This document shows positions 49,006 to 59,969 of a stretch of DNA of 64,000 bases, piece by piece. The translations under genes and the position numbers were made by a program. Where the stretch lies: NCBI RefSeq assembly GCF_025698545.1, contig NC_068566.1, positions 14,947,444-15,011,443 of the forward strand, given 5' to 3'. The notes below the pieces were generated by a model. The model was not told where the DNA came from, made no database searches, and saw only the letters and a list, made by a program, of their open reading frames with translations. Each line of letters starts with the position of its first letter. Position 1 is the first letter of the stretch. This DNA comes from Gossypium raimondii (Eukaryota; Streptophyta; Magnoliopsida; Malvales; Malvaceae).

Positions 49006-50440
49006 AGTTAGGGTCTCGTATTTATGTTATGATATAATATGGAATTTAAGTGATGTTAAAGACTATATGAAATAAAGACATTGGTCATGTGAGGTCTAAT
49101 GACCTTTTATTGTGAATTTCAATCAATGTAACCCATTTGGGTGTATATTGTTGTAATGAACCCCTATTATAAATGTTTTAAGCCAATATAAACTTAGTAG
49201 AAATGTTAGACTATAATTTACATGTAAATTGGGGTCTCGTATTTATGTTTCAATAGAGTTTAGTCTTGGTGTTATTTGAGGTTTGGAATTATATGATGTT
49301 TTTGGAGTTCTGTTATGTTACCCCTTGGTTAAGCATTTGTTGAGAATCATTAGACTCATGTTACCTCTTTGGAGGCCCTTATGATATATGAAGTTTTGTT
49401 GCCTTCGAGTATAGCACCTCGGTGCTCTTTGGTTTATGTGGATTTCCCGTAGTGTCCAAGTCATGTTTTATTAAGATTACAATGGACATTAATTCAAAAT
49501 GTGATAAGAATTAATAATGAAATGGGAAAAAAGTATGGTTATAAGGTGTATGATCTAAGTAAGCTAAAAGGAATTAATATGGTAAAAATTCTTAAATAAA
49601 GGTGGCTTGAGTGAACTTGTTTCTATTAATATTATGGTAAATGAAAATCTTGTATGTCTTAGTAAAGGAAAGGAAAATGAAAATGAAATGTGTGTGTATA
49701 GGAAGCTATAGTTTAGAGGAATATGTATTAAATTAAACACAATGTGAACCCTTCATAAGAGTTTTAAACATGAATTTCATAATGTGATTGGTTAACAAAC
49801 CATGAAAACACAAGTTGAGCCATATAAGTCAATTAATTTAAACAAATCTATTAGTAGCACTAAAATGTGGCTTGAATGAATTGGTATGACATGTTTAAGA
49901 AAGCCTCAACACTAATAAATGATAGGCTAAGTTGTTTTATCCATGGTTACTTACTAAGTTGGTCGAGCTTAAGCATTAATGGTTTAAAACGTGTAGGTAT
50001 AAGACTTGCCAAATAGCGTAAACTTTGACTTGGGAGCATTGCATCACTGATTGAGATTTTAAAGTTTGTAAATTAGTAATTGGTCGTTATTTGCATTAAA
50101 TTTATGGCATGTACATTAAGGCATGGTTTGGATTTGAATTTGTGAAACTTTGGTTTGTAATTCAAGCCATTTATGTGTTTTTACTCAAGCTTTATTTCAT
50201 GATTTACTTCGTGAGTTTAAATGTGATTTGAAATTGGTTTGTAATGCTTTGGAGCATATGGAAATGATATAAACATGTTTATGCATGATTTTTAAATGTT
50301 TTTAGACTATTTTTCAACTTTAGGGGTCCGAGGTTCGATACCCTAACCTTAGGCATCAATGCCAAGTTTGGTAGAATGTAAAATGCTATAGTATAGGGAT
50401 TAGGTATCGTTACTTAGGCCTTAGGGATTGATAGTCACTG
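49006..50440. other. Non-coding, LTR-like, left border of plastid insert
   Basis: No gene recognised. GGGTCTCGTATTTATGTT occurs at 49,013 and again at 49,233, a local duplication. 49,410-49,470 (TATAGCACCTCGGTGCTC, CGTAGTGTCCAAGTC) and 50,325-50,440 (GGTCCGAGGTTCGATACCC) look like gypsy LTR sequence reading on the plus strand. The change to plastid sequence occurs around 50,430-50,450. Confidence 0.4.
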
Positions 50441-50490
50441 CACTATTTTAATGAGCCCTACGAGGGTCTACATTACAATAATAGATATAG

Positions 50491-50600
50491 ATAGTATGGT
50501 AGAAAGATTCATATTTTTTTTCTACCATACTATCGAGTTTTATAGGATGGTAGAAAGATTCATATTTTTTTTCTACCATACTATCGAGTTTTATAGGATA
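50491..50600. repeat. 51-bp tandem duplication carrying a stem-loop
   Basis: ATGGTAGAAAGATTC...TTTTATAGG occurs at 50,496 and again at 50,547, a 51-bp period. Each copy holds an inverted repeat (ATGGTAGAAA against TTTCTACCAT), a typical plastid spacer hairpin. The first copy has the longer stem (ATAGTATGGTAGAAA). It lies in the petN-psbM spacer part of block A. Confidence 0.8.
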
Positions 50601-50687
50601 CCGATTCTAGTCCATTCATTTTATTTAAGACGTGAGATTTGAATCCTTTTTTCTTAACTCCTTGATAAAAGTCAAGTTTCATTCAAA

Positions 50688-50790
50688 TTAATCACTTTGT
50701 TGACAGCTTTTACGTATATTATAAGTAAAAAGCGGTAGGAACTAGAATGAACAATATTGTAGCAATAAATGCGAGAATATTTACTTCCAT
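50688..50790 (-). pseudogene. psbM: psbM, plastid photosystem II subunit, decayed copy
   Basis: On the minus strand the start reads MEVNILAFIAT and the tail keeps the codons before TAA. Full-length psbM has 34 codons (105 nt with stop); here there are 103 nt, and a deletion in the T-run after VPTAF gives an early stop. psbM normally encodes a one-helix subunit at the photosystem II dimer interface. Confidence 0.88.
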
Positions 50791-51287
50791 AATTTCATTG
50801 TTTTTTTACTGCAATAACTCTGGATTTAATCCCATAGAGATGATAAATTTGTCGCTTGTAAATTCAATGCAATGACTTACATTTCAATGACATCGAATCG
50901 GATCAATATCATGAATAACAATATCTAGGCTATCAAATCGATTCACCGTCGAGAATTGAATAGTATAACATAGGAAGATCTTTTATCCACAAGAATACAA
51001 AAAGTGATGCCTGGTCCAATCAAAAGAATTCCTTTATTTATATATATTCTTTTCCACCCTTTCTTTTCGATAATCTACCGCCTTCCTTGTACAATCATCC
51101 GATGATGTATCATCCGATCGCTTCCACTTTCACCGCTTACAAATAGTTTCCAAATAAACCCCAACAAAAAGAGAAAGGAAAAATAAATAAAAAAAGATAA
51201 AGATATCGTTGGGAATGAAATTCGTCATTTGTATCCCTTTGATGTAAAAACGGAGGGATCTATTGATGTATTTTAAAATTTTATCCG

Positions 51288-51360
51288 TCGGATCGACGGG
51301 CTCGAACTCAGACTCCGCCTTTGATGTATGTGGTGCTCGACCAATTGAACTACAATCCTG
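51288..51360 (-). pseudogene. trnD-GUC: trnD-GUC, decayed plastid tRNA-Asp
   Basis: Minus strand begins AGGATTGTAGTTCAATTGG and ends GTTCGAGCCC...TCGATCCGA. The anticodon region is altered (ACATACATCAAAGG where plastid trnD has CCCTGTCAAGG), so it cannot decode Asp normally. GGTCAGAGC reads GGTCGAGC and GTCAGTCC reads GTCGATCC. Confidence 0.8.
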
Positions 51361-51850
51361 TGGAAATAAAGAAAAGTGTACAATGAGATAGTCTTATGAT
51401 TTCATTCAAGCCATTTTCTATTTAGATTTTAGATTCAAGTCGGGTTGTAACAAACAAAGGCGCGAGTAATATATTGATATCCATACGGGTATGCACTTTG
51501 AGTGAGAGCGACGCGGATTACTAGTTACTAGGAATCCTTTCATTATTGCCAAATAAATCGATCAATAATCAATTTGAAAATGAAAACAAAAAGAGTCTTC
51601 TTTTTGTTTACTTTACTCTTTTCTTTTCATTAAACTTTCTATTTAATGATCCCGATATGAATCTAGAGCGTTATCAAGGTCATAATTTATGGGAACAACT
51701 AAATAAATAGAACAAAATAAAAACAAATAGCGGTAGGGATGGATATATCACAAAATTGGACTTTTTTATTCTTCCCTAATTTTTTGTTTGGCTTTTCGGA
51801 AAACAAAATACAAAAATGGGCATTTTAGGTTATGGCGGATCGTGAATTAT

Positions 51851-51935
51851 TGGGCCGAAATGGATTTGAACCAACAGAGACATATTGCCAACGAATTTAC
51901 AAATCATTCCCCATTAACCGCTTCTGCATCGACCG
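51851..51935 (-). pseudogene. trnY-GUA: trnY-GUA, decayed plastid tRNA-Tyr
   Basis: Minus strand reads CGGTCGATGC...AGCGGTTAATGGGG, then TTGTAAATTCGTTGGCAAT with the GTA anticodon retained, and ends GGTTCAAATCC. Several stem positions differ from plastid trnY, including CTG to TTG before the anticodon. Neighbour order trnD-trnY-trnE is the normal plastid cluster. Confidence 0.85.
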
Positions 51936-51994
51936 TGAAGAATCAATTCTAGGTTTATTGATAATCCATGATCAACTTCCTTTCAGTAGTACCC

Positions 51995-52065
51995 TACCCC
52001 TGTGGGAAGTCGAATCCTCACGCCTCCTTGAAAGAGAGGTGTCTGAACCGCTAGACGATGGGGGC
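51995..52065 (-). pseudogene. trnE-UUC: trnE-UUC, decayed plastid tRNA-Glu
   Basis: Minus strand reads GCCCCCATCGTCTAG, keeps the TTTCAAGGAGGC anticodon region, and ends TTCGACTTCCCACAGGGGTA. It is about two bases shorter than usual. In plastids this tRNA also feeds tetrapyrrole synthesis; this copy lies in nuclear DNA and is presumed silent. Confidence 0.85.
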
Positions 52066-52902
52066 ATACTTGCTCGATCATGACCATACTATGCTCATAG
52101 TATGAGCGCTTTTTGAAATTGTCAATATAATGGAATGACTAGAGCCAAAGCTTTTTCCATCTTTTATGATTTTCCATTTTAGATTCACGATTTATACTCA
52201 AGAAATCATTCATCGCCACTCTATTCGATATAGAAATAAATTAGATAAATTCAATCTATTATATAAATATTTATTAGAAATAAATAGATATTATAAAAAT
52301 AGAAATAAATAGATATTATAAAAAGAAACTAGATTATATTAATAATACAAAGTATAAGATCAGTGATTGGTTTAACATAAACATAAAAAAGGGAGTTAAC
52401 CTTCATTTTTTCCACTTTCATTCATTGATTCACTCATTAATACGACGAGACAGGCATGTTTCTATCTCACACTAAGCCGGTAAATTAACAAAAAGTAAAT
52501 CGGGAATTTTTGGAAGAGGCAGCAAGAAGTTATCGAAAATTATGTGTGTGTGTTTTTTTCTAAAAACTAAAAATTGGGTTCGGTGGACAAAGCAAATCCC
52601 TTCATCACATGTTTCGATAAAATAGATTGGATCTATGTCGAATTGCTAAGGTACCTGTATTAATCAAATAAATGAATTTCGTTCTGTTCTGATAAGCCAA
52701 TTATGATTGGCCTTGAAACAATTCATTGCATTGATATTTATCAAACCCAATACCAATAAAACCATTTTACCCTCTACACGTTAAGTAAATTAGAATTCTC
52801 ATTCCTGAGAGCTACTAGCCACTATGAGTCTACTGCATATACTTATATATATATAAATAGATCTTATCCGTCTACTAATTCATTCAGTAATTGAATCGAA
52901 CC
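52066..52902. other. Plastid trnE-trnT spacer copy
   Basis: AT-rich spacer with no gene. It holds a duplicated AAATAGATATTATAAAAA-type segment at 52,280-52,325 and a hairpin-like GACCATACTATG/CATAGTATGAG at 52,081-52,105. Position between trnE and trnT matches the plastid order. Confidence 0.6.
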
Positions 52903-52974
52903 GCCCTTTTAACTCAGTGGTAGAGTAACGCCATGGTAAGGCGTAAGTCATCGGTTCAAATCCGATAAGGGCTT
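52903..52974 (+). pseudogene. trnT-GGU: trnT-GGU copy, nearly intact
   Basis: Reads GCCCTTTTAACTCAGTGG, then CCATGGTAAGGCGTAAGTC (GGT anticodon) and CGGTTCAAATCCGATAAGGG. It is the best preserved tRNA gene of the insert; its CAG is unchanged. Orientation opposite to trnE matches the plastid arrangement. Confidence 0.87.
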
Positions 52975-53354
52975 TTGACTTTTTTTCATAAAACTCCTAT
53001 GAAATGGTAGTATTCATATTGAATACTAGGGATGTTGTTTTTATTGGTAATAAAAACCCAACTGTATATGTATAATAATTGAATTAGAAATTGAATTAGA
53101 AATTGTATAATTTAACTCTAATAAGTTATTATTCTAATGAGTTAGAGTAGAGTAATTCTAAAAGAAAGTTGAAATTATAATGAATAATGATAAGCCGTCT
53201 CTTGAAGCGACAAATATATATTTCTATTTTGTTTTGATTTTGAATTAGATTATTCCAATCAAATCCATTGTAAAGAATTGTAAAGATTAGAAATCAACAA
53301 AAGAAAAAGTAAGTGGATCTAACCCATTGAATCGTGACTATATCCACTATTCGA
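52975..53354. other. Plastid trnT-psbD spacer copy
   Basis: Non-coding. GAATTAGAAATTGAATTAGAA and TTATTATTCTAATGAGTTAG are local AT repeats. The spacer is followed not by psbD but by rpoB sequence, so a junction lies at its right end. Confidence 0.6.
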
Positions 53355-53502
53355 TATTGAAATTCAATTTCTTGCTCAGTATCTTCAATTTTGGAAACTT
53401 ATAAAGTTCTTTTAAGCCCCGATCCATGAACCCACAAAATCCTTCAAATTGTATCCGATTCAACCTGTATTGTAGACATTTCCCATTTTCATCCCCGAGC
53501 AT
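53355..53502 (-). pseudogene. rpoB: rpoB 5' fragment, plastid RNA polymerase beta
   Basis: The start codon at 53,500-53,502 begins MLGDENG. RIQFEGFCGFMDRGL, ELYKFPKL and a frame break lead to a segment equivalent to the first 45-50 residues of a protein of about 1,070 residues. Similarity ends within GATATTGAAATTC near 53,360, where block A spacer begins. It encodes nothing functional here. Confidence 0.85.
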
Positions 53503-54684
53503 TTTGAATTTCCCATTTCTCAAAAAATCCCATTCTTTTTCATTCTTCATCGAATCCTACTAATCGATCTAATAATGATGGAATTTCTATTCGCTTCTTG
53601 AATCACATGAAATTTTATCTAACTCCATATACCATATAATATATGTGGAATGTATGAAATATGAAATGCGATGAACGGAAGAAGAAAAATTATACTCAAA
53701 TTTTAATTTATATTTATAACAAATGACATGTAAAAGAATTGATAAATGCCATTTAGCCGCATGGAGTTTTGTTTTGTATAGAATATAAAAAAATAATTCA
53801 ATTTCTACCATTATTATGATATTACATATTCCAATCCGATTGAATACCAGAAAAATGAAAGGAATTCCTGATTTGATCTGTTCGTTGAGATAAAGACAAA
53901 ATAATCATAAAATATATATATAGGGAGAGAGTTGATTTTTCTAGCGCTTAATTTTTTCATGGACTCCATTGTTCAAAAAACGATTCGCAGAGAAGATAGA
54001 TGTTTTTACCCACTTTTTAGTTTTTTATTTTTTAGTAGAATATTTAGAATATGATTGAAGTGCGTACGAAAAGGGGGCTTCTATTTATTAAACATGTGCA
54101 GATATAGCATTTCTATTTATATATGTCTTTCTTTTATTCCATTATAACGCTCTAATGGAGACAAGACATGGCGTGCTCTATCAAAAATTCTATTTTTTCT
54201 TTTATTTTAATCTATTCAATGAAAAATTGAAACACGATAATTTCTTGCTGATTCCCTATGGACATCATATCTAGATAGATAAAATACCTCATTAGATAAC
54301 TATAACGTGTAATAACTTATGCTCGGGGTTTACATAGACTCATAATTGTCTGTTATATTATTATAATATACTTGAAATTAAGAAAGTTTTTTTATTGAAA
54401 AAAATCAATTTAGTTATGTATCCAGTTTGATTTTCTTATACCATTAGAAAAGACAAGTGAAGAAGAATCGTCCATAAATTTGCAAATAATAGTTAATGGT
54501 TCCAATTTATTTGTCCTGAATTTTTACTTTTGTAATCGAGAATCCACATTTTCTTTTTCAATAGAAAAGAAAGGGAAAGTTTTAGATATTGTGTGTCTTG
54601 AGATACTATAACCAATTGAAGGTATGGATCCGATCTAAAATGAAAAGAAAAGGAGATACTCTCCTTTTTTGTTTGTAACCTTTT
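53503..54684. other. Plastid rpoB-trnC spacer copy
   Basis: AT-rich non-coding spacer. No additional gene is recognised on either strand. Position between the rpoB start and trnC fits the plastid order. Confidence 0.6.
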
Positions 54685-54752
54685 GGCGACATGGCCGAGC
54701 GGTAAGGCGGGGACCGCAAATCCCTTATTCCCCGTTCAAATCCGTGTCGCTC
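54685..54752 (+). pseudogene. trnC-GCA: trnC-GCA, decayed plastid tRNA-Cys
   Basis: Reads GGCGACATGGCCGAGCGGTA, then GACCGCAAATCCC (GCA anticodon kept) and CCCCGTTCAAATCCGTGTCGC. Compared with plastid trnC, all four CAG/CTG sites are changed (to CG, CCG, CG and CCG), and the gene is about three bases short. Confidence 0.87.
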
Positions 54753-55327
54753 GATCAACAAAACTCGAAATCCTAACGCCTCCTAACGCTAGGATTCAAG
54801 GAAAAACTAAAGTAGTGGAAGGAATCAAGAATCTTGATATGGGAGCCCCCTTACTAATGGAGTGGCTACTAGAGGAGTCTTGAATTAGATTGGATAACGG
54901 AGTGTCTAATTAACTAATGAATGGTTGTAGAAGGGTTGGAAGATACTTTGTATATGACGGATGAAAGTCTCGAGTGTTCGTGCATCCAATTAATATTAGA
55001 TTGATAGATAATTGGCTTTTACTTAATGAGGGACACCAAAAGAAAGAATAAGTCTTATTATTGATACATGTGAGTAACATTCTTTGATACTTCCAAAAGT
55101 GTTATCACAAGATTTTGCTTGTGCTTAATGGTTCTCGATTTTACTCGAAATCATATAAGAGCTTGTTATAAGCGGATTTATCAAGTGATTCATCAACGGT
55201 GGCGTGTCACAATTCCCTTTTCTTTTTGACTCTGCGCAAGAATTCCACTATTATTAGTGAACAATAATGGAAAAATTGAATTCCTTCATATTTGTTTCAT
55301 ATTCATAGAGATAGGGACATAATACAC
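54753..55327. other. Plastid trnC-petN spacer copy
   Basis: Non-coding, with a short repeat CCTAACGCCTCCTAACGC near 54,772. No gene recognised. Confidence 0.55.
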
Positions 55328-55415
55328 ATGGATATAGTAAGTCTTGCTTAAATGCTTTAATGGTAGTCTTTACATTTTCCCTTTCACCGTAGTATGGGGA
55401 AGAAGTGGGCTCTAG
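55328..55415 (+). pseudogene. petN: petN, cytochrome b6f subunit, decayed copy
   Basis: Begins MDIVSLA and then hits TAA, where relatives have a Trp codon. The rest is recognisable in other frames to GGGAAGAAGTGGGCTCTAG. 88 nt against the usual 90, from two one-base losses. petN normally encodes a 29-residue single-helix subunit. Confidence 0.88.
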
Positions 55416-55589
55416 GGTACTCCTAATTGGGGTTGAGGAATCAAACCGTATCAATTGTTTTCTAGATCGCTTTGCAAAGCCTTTTTTATTTTAACTATTT
55501 TATTAGTCTTCATTTCAAATTCTTGGATTCTAGTGGAGTAATGTATTCTATGAATAACACCTTTTCAATCAAAATCAAATAAACATTTC
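55416..55589. other. Plastid petN-psbM spacer copy, cut at block B/C junction
   Basis: Spacer sequence following petN. It passes into ycf1 sequence near 55,585-55,600, where AATAAGTGCATTTAACATGC already belongs to ycf1. The other part of the same spacer begins block A at about 50,440. Confidence 0.65.
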
Positions 55590-58104
55590 AATAAGTGCAT
55601 TTAACATGCATTTCTCGATTCCAATCCGTTAAATCCTCGGACCACTCAGAAATTGAAATAATAACATACGGGCAATGTTTTTAACTATTATCGATGAAGG
55701 TAATATAATATATTTTCTAAGAATTGATTGGGTTATTAACACGGAGCCCTTATTACTTGAGCAAGTAAAAGACTATCCCAAGCTTCGCTATTTCTATCCT
55801 CATTTTCTCTTCTCTTTGTATTTTCTCTTTTGGCCTCGTCTTTTTCTCGATCTTTTTTCTCAGATAATCGAAATTTTTGATTCTTTGTTTTACATATCCA
55901 ATTTCGAGATATTCGTTTCATTGGTCCGAAATATCAAAAGAAAAAAGAGTGGTTTGTCTACTCGTCCAAAAAAGGGGAATGTACATTTGCTTGAAACAAC
56001 TCCCAAGTAATTGTTTTACGCCTTTGGGCACGCATGGAACCCTTTATTATGTCGCTACGAAAATCCGATTGTTATGAATAGCGTATCAAAGCCACTTCGT
56101 CTGCTTGATCGGGATCATTAGCATCCTTGGTATTAGTATAAGTATCGGCGTTTGTTCGGTTATTAGTAAAAATCACGACGCACTTGGATTTTCTTGAACG
56201 AATTTCATGCTCATTGTTACATTTTCCTCGTTTTCTCCCTCCCGTTGTTCTAAATCATCGATTAATTTGTATGACCATCGAGGAACTTTTTACTTATTTC
56301 TTTTATTCCAATAGATTTTTTCTAATTGTTTGATTGTTGGGATTAGTTATAACTATATTGAATAAAAATTTCAAAATTTTGACTCGATCCTAATCGCCTG
56401 CTCATCTTCTCGTCAATGTCAATAAAGAGAGTTCTTTTTCATTGCTAATGATTTTATATTGAGTGTATCTAGTGTCCTGCTCAAGGTCGTGATAATCGAG
56501 TAAGAAGTAGAGCATGAATCTTATTTATCCAAAATGGATCCGTGTTTTTTTTATAAGTTTGATTTATGCTTAAAGGGAACCCCATTTTTTGATTCTTCCG
56601 CGGTAGGGTCCATGCAAGAAAGGATCATATAGTTTAGGCAAGTATTCTCGTTTAGTTTCATTATTAGAGAATCGAGTCCTTTTTCAAGTATGCCTGGATC
56701 AAAAGATTCCTTATCTAAAGATTCGACTCTTTTATAAACTCCTTACTCAAATTTCTTCTTTTAGTTCATTGATAAAACTCCAATCAAGATACAATTCATC
56801 GAAAACCATTTTTCCGGTGTGAAAAATATATTTTTTTGTATCATTTCCCAAAAGTTGCTAAACCGGGTGGATACGTAAAAGATATTTTTTCTTTTCCATC
56901 ACTTTGACATGTATAAAAAAAATATTGTGACATTTCATTTTTTATAGCATTTTCAACCCGGTCATTTTTTATATATCGCAAAGGTCGATTCCATCGTTTA
57001 GAATCAAAAAGAAGTGTCACAAGAGGTTTTTCAATCCATAATAAATATTTATCTTCTTTTTTTTTTAATATTTCTAACTTCGAACTTTCTTGATTCCCAT
57101 CCAGATAAGAAGTTTCATAAACCGGTCTATTTTTATAGTATGTCTCTTTAAAACGAAAGTGGAATTCGCCCTTTTTTTTTTTTTTCTTTCCAGTCACTCG
57201 TAGCTTTTCTGTTTCTTTGCTCGGATCCACCTCTTCCTCCGAAAAAAGGAAGAAGAAGTATTTTCTTGGTCCCCTGCTTCGTTAGCCCTCCCCTCGGAAA
57301 TAGTTTCTATTTCTATGTTTCTTTCTTCCTCACTTTCCCCACTTCTTCCGGTTCGAAATTCCTTTCGATTTCTTAGTTAGAATGGGTGATGGTATTTCGC
57401 CTAAATAGTAAACACAGTAATAAATAATGAATACTAAAGATTCGAGCCATAGAATTTCTAAATTCGATACAAGATACTTATTAGATCGAATAAGTACATT
57501 AGACCTAATTAAATTATTTTGTTGTATCCAGACTAATACCAACCCAACCCATTTCATCAATAAAATATGACCAATTAACCAACCAACAAAACTACTTGTT
57601 ACAAATAACATATTGTTGTTGCATCGAAACATATAGATGTTGACTAATCTGCTAACATTGAACTTGGTAAAATGAAATGGTTGAATAATTGAATAATGAG
57701 ATTATTCAGAATACACATTGAATGCTAAGATTACGCATTGAATTTACGGTAGGACGCCTATGATCAAAAAGTCTTTGTGATTGTTCCGAAGAAATGAAAC
57801 AAAAGATACGGTAGAGCTAGGATGCTTATTGTATGAGGTTTACCCAATGCTAAATGCAGAGGTACATAGTAGATTGATATGAACATCATGAGTCGGCTCG
57901 CAATAAACCCGCTTGTTGCCGATACTCTCTTCTCGGTTCCTTCTTCTCCTTCTTCCATAAACCGAGCTCGAGAAGGAAGATATAAGAGGGACCTATGGAT
58001 AGTGTGGTCGAAATCCATAATAGAGTCCGACCATAACTAATCGAATTGATTATCGTCATGTATAAGGATATTAGATTCCACGGTATAAAAGATTTTAAAA
58101 TCAT
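55590..58104 (-). pseudogene. ycf1: ycf1 (Tic214), 5' half, many frameshifts
   Basis: The start near 58,102-58,104 gives MILKSFIPWNLISLYM. Further pieces in other frames: [104 protein letters not shown], and near 55,740-55,920 an Arg/Glu/Lys-rich stretch ending [18 protein letters not shown]. The N-terminus has hydrophobic, multi-helix character, as expected for the inner-envelope Tic214 protein. About 2.5 kb of a gene that is normally over 5 kb is present; the 3' part is lost at the block B junction. Confidence 0.87.
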
Positions 58105-58412
58105 CATTAACCTCCCTTTTTCTTTTCTATTTCGGATTATTATATGATGATTTTTGAACTTTCCATATACATATATAGAAATAGAAAAGATAGACTAGAA
58201 CCGACATCTCTTATGTCATGTCAATGACAATATAAAATGGAATTGGGATCTGGATGGAATATAATGAAATAGAGCCACTTTGAGGTTCCCTATGAAATGA
58301 GGCATGGAACGGAGCCACTACGAAGAAGTTCCGGTTACTGAAGGAAACTTCGAGTTCATATTGGTCATGGGTTGAGAACGGAATTGAACTCTATGAGATC
58401 TAATCTCCGTTG
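58105..58412. other. Plastid ycf1-trnN spacer copy
   Basis: Non-coding spacer, order ycf1 then trnN as in plastid inverted repeats. Nothing else recognised. Confidence 0.6.
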
Positions 58413-58485
58413 TTCCTCAAGAGCTCAATGATAGAGCGGTCGGTGATGTTAATCGATCGGTCGAGGTTCAATCCTACTTGAGGAG
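58413..58485 (+). pseudogene. trnN-GUU: trnN-GUU, decayed plastid tRNA-Asn
   Basis: Reads TTCCTCAAGAGCTCAATG, then GGTGATGTTAATCGATCGG (GTT retained) and GGTTCAATCCTACTTGAGG. The plastid AACTGACTGG stretch after the anticodon reads AATCGATCGG here; both CTG sites became TCG. T-loop TTCGAAT reads TTCAAT. Confidence 0.83.
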
Positions 58486-59088
58486 ATTTGATTCATTCCA
58501 ATTAAAGAATTCGAATGTCGAATGAAAGGGTTCGCTTTGATGTTAAGAGGGTAACCCGTTCCTCGTGTCTTTGTTTCTATTGCATTCTATCTCATCGTAT
58601 CACATTCTGCTCTGCGATATTTGAGAATCACCGTCAATACCTCGGTGTAGGTGTCCGCGATAATCCTTTGTTCCATAGTCCCGGCTATTTACAACCACCA
58701 ATTAAGAATTCTCGATGTACTAGTACTAGCAAATGCCTCAAAGATGCAATCATCGATTCTCCGAGAGGCCACAATTATCATGAGCAAACACATTAATTTA
58801 ATGACGAGGCGCATTTTTCTATGCTACTAATACTTGTACTTGCTCGCTATTCGCCCAAGCTCGGCCGAGGAAGAGTTAGGCGTGAAACAAAAAAAATATG
58901 CTTATTTTGTTTTGGGTGTAATACTATATATAAATATAAAATCGAAAAGTAAATATACGATAAATAATAAATAAAAGGCCACTCCATTTCGCAAAAGACC
59001 CACACCCAAGTTCCATAGCTTTGGGTCCGCTTATCCCGATCATGATTTTCCTACCCCAGAGGGAAAGGTCCTTCCTTTTGGGCGGTTG
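58486..59088. other. Plastid trnN-trnR spacer copy
   Basis: Non-coding inverted-repeat spacer. The short open stretch at 58,515-58,796 is not a recognised protein. No other feature seen. Confidence 0.55.
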
Positions 59089-59160
59089 TGGGCGAGGAGG
59101 ATTGAACCCCGACACCGTGGTTCGTAGCCACGTGCTCTAATCCTCCGAGCCATGTGCCCC
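59089..59160 (-). pseudogene. trnR-ACG: trnR-ACG, decayed plastid tRNA-Arg
   Basis: Minus strand reads GGGGCACATGGCTCGGAGG, then GAGCACGTGGCTACGAACCAC with the ACG anticodon intact, and GTTCAATCCTCCTCGCCCA. The 5' acceptor strand no longer pairs fully, and CTCAGAGG reads CTCGGAGG. Confidence 0.86.
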
Positions 59161-59399
59161 ACCTCGTCTCCATCGGATCTGCTCCCGTGAGTACCCTAAA
59201 AAAGGAACCTTTCCTCTCCCCACCATTTCGGGTTAAGAAGATGTGAAAGTGCCTTTTCTCTATAAGAACTAAGTGCCCGAGGTGTGAAGTGGAGAGAGGG
59301 ATTTCATAATTGGGGTTTTGAATAAGACGACCTTTTCATTTTTCATTCTTATTACTTTTCATATTGAAAAGTAATAAGAATGAGAGGTGTTGCTTTTAT
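59161..59399. other. Plastid trnR-rrn5 spacer copy with a palindrome
   Basis: Non-coding. CATTCTTATTACTTTTCAT at 59,343-59,361 faces ATTGAAAAGTAATAAGAATG at 59,362-59,381, a near-perfect 18-bp inverted repeat able to form a hairpin. Confidence 0.7.
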
Positions 59400-59521
59400 C
59401 ATCCTCAAGCGCCGAGCTATTTTGCCGCAGGACCTCTCCTACAAAGATCGCCACCGCAGAGAGTTTAACCACCAAGTTCGGATGGATTGGTGTTGTTCCT
59501 CTACGCCTAGGACACCGAATA
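59400..59521 (-). rRNA. rrn5: rrn5 (plastid 5S rRNA) copy
   Basis: The minus strand carries the 5S landmarks CCTAGGCGTAGAGGAAC, CCATCCGAACTTGGTGG and GTCCTGCGGCAAAATAGCTCG. Length 122 nt is near the plastid 121, but internal substitutions and small indels are visible (for example near the 3' end). Presumed non-functional because it is part of the nuclear insert. Confidence 0.85.
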
Positions 59522-59777
59522 TCGAACCATGAACGAAGAAAGGCGTGTAGAAAAGGAAAAGCATATTGGCTAGTGATTATGAGGCCCCAATTCTTGATGG
59601 AGGGGACACCAAAGGCCTCCGCCCTTCCATCCCATGGATAGATAGAGAGGAGGCGAGCTTTTGGTTTTTCATGTTGTCAAAGAGTTGAACAATGGATTTT
59701 TCGTGTTGTCAAAGAGTTGAACAATGAAAATAGATGGCGAGTGCCCGATCGAATTGATCGGGTCATGTAGGAACAAG
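59522..59777. other. Plastid rrn5-rrn4.5 spacer copy with direct repeat
   Basis: Contains GTTGTCAAAGAGTTGAACAA twice, at 59,673 and 59,705, a 32-bp period direct repeat. No gene. Confidence 0.7.
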
Positions 59778-59878
59778 GTTCAAGTCTCTGGCCTCATTAG
59801 GATGCCTCACCATACATCACCGCACTTCCACTTGACACCTATCGTAATGATAAACGGCTCGCCTCGCCGTGACCTTCT
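59778..59878 (-). rRNA. rrn4.5: rrn4.5 (plastid 4.5S rRNA) copy
   Basis: Minus strand begins GAAGGTCACGGCGAGGCGAG and ends AGAGACTTGAAC. The interior GATAGGTGTCAAGTGGAAGT is intact. About 101 nt against 103 usual. A 4.5S rRNA is specific to plastids of land plants. Confidence 0.86.
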
Positions 59879-59969
59879 CTTGAATTCTCAAAACTTCACA
59901 CTCGATCCCCGTAGGGACAGAGAACCCTTGCCGTCTCTACCGTGTACCGGAGGCTCGGGAAGTCGGAAT

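Noticed and set aside
51832..52083. An 83-codon open frame
   Set aside because: It is antisense to the trnY and trnE copies.
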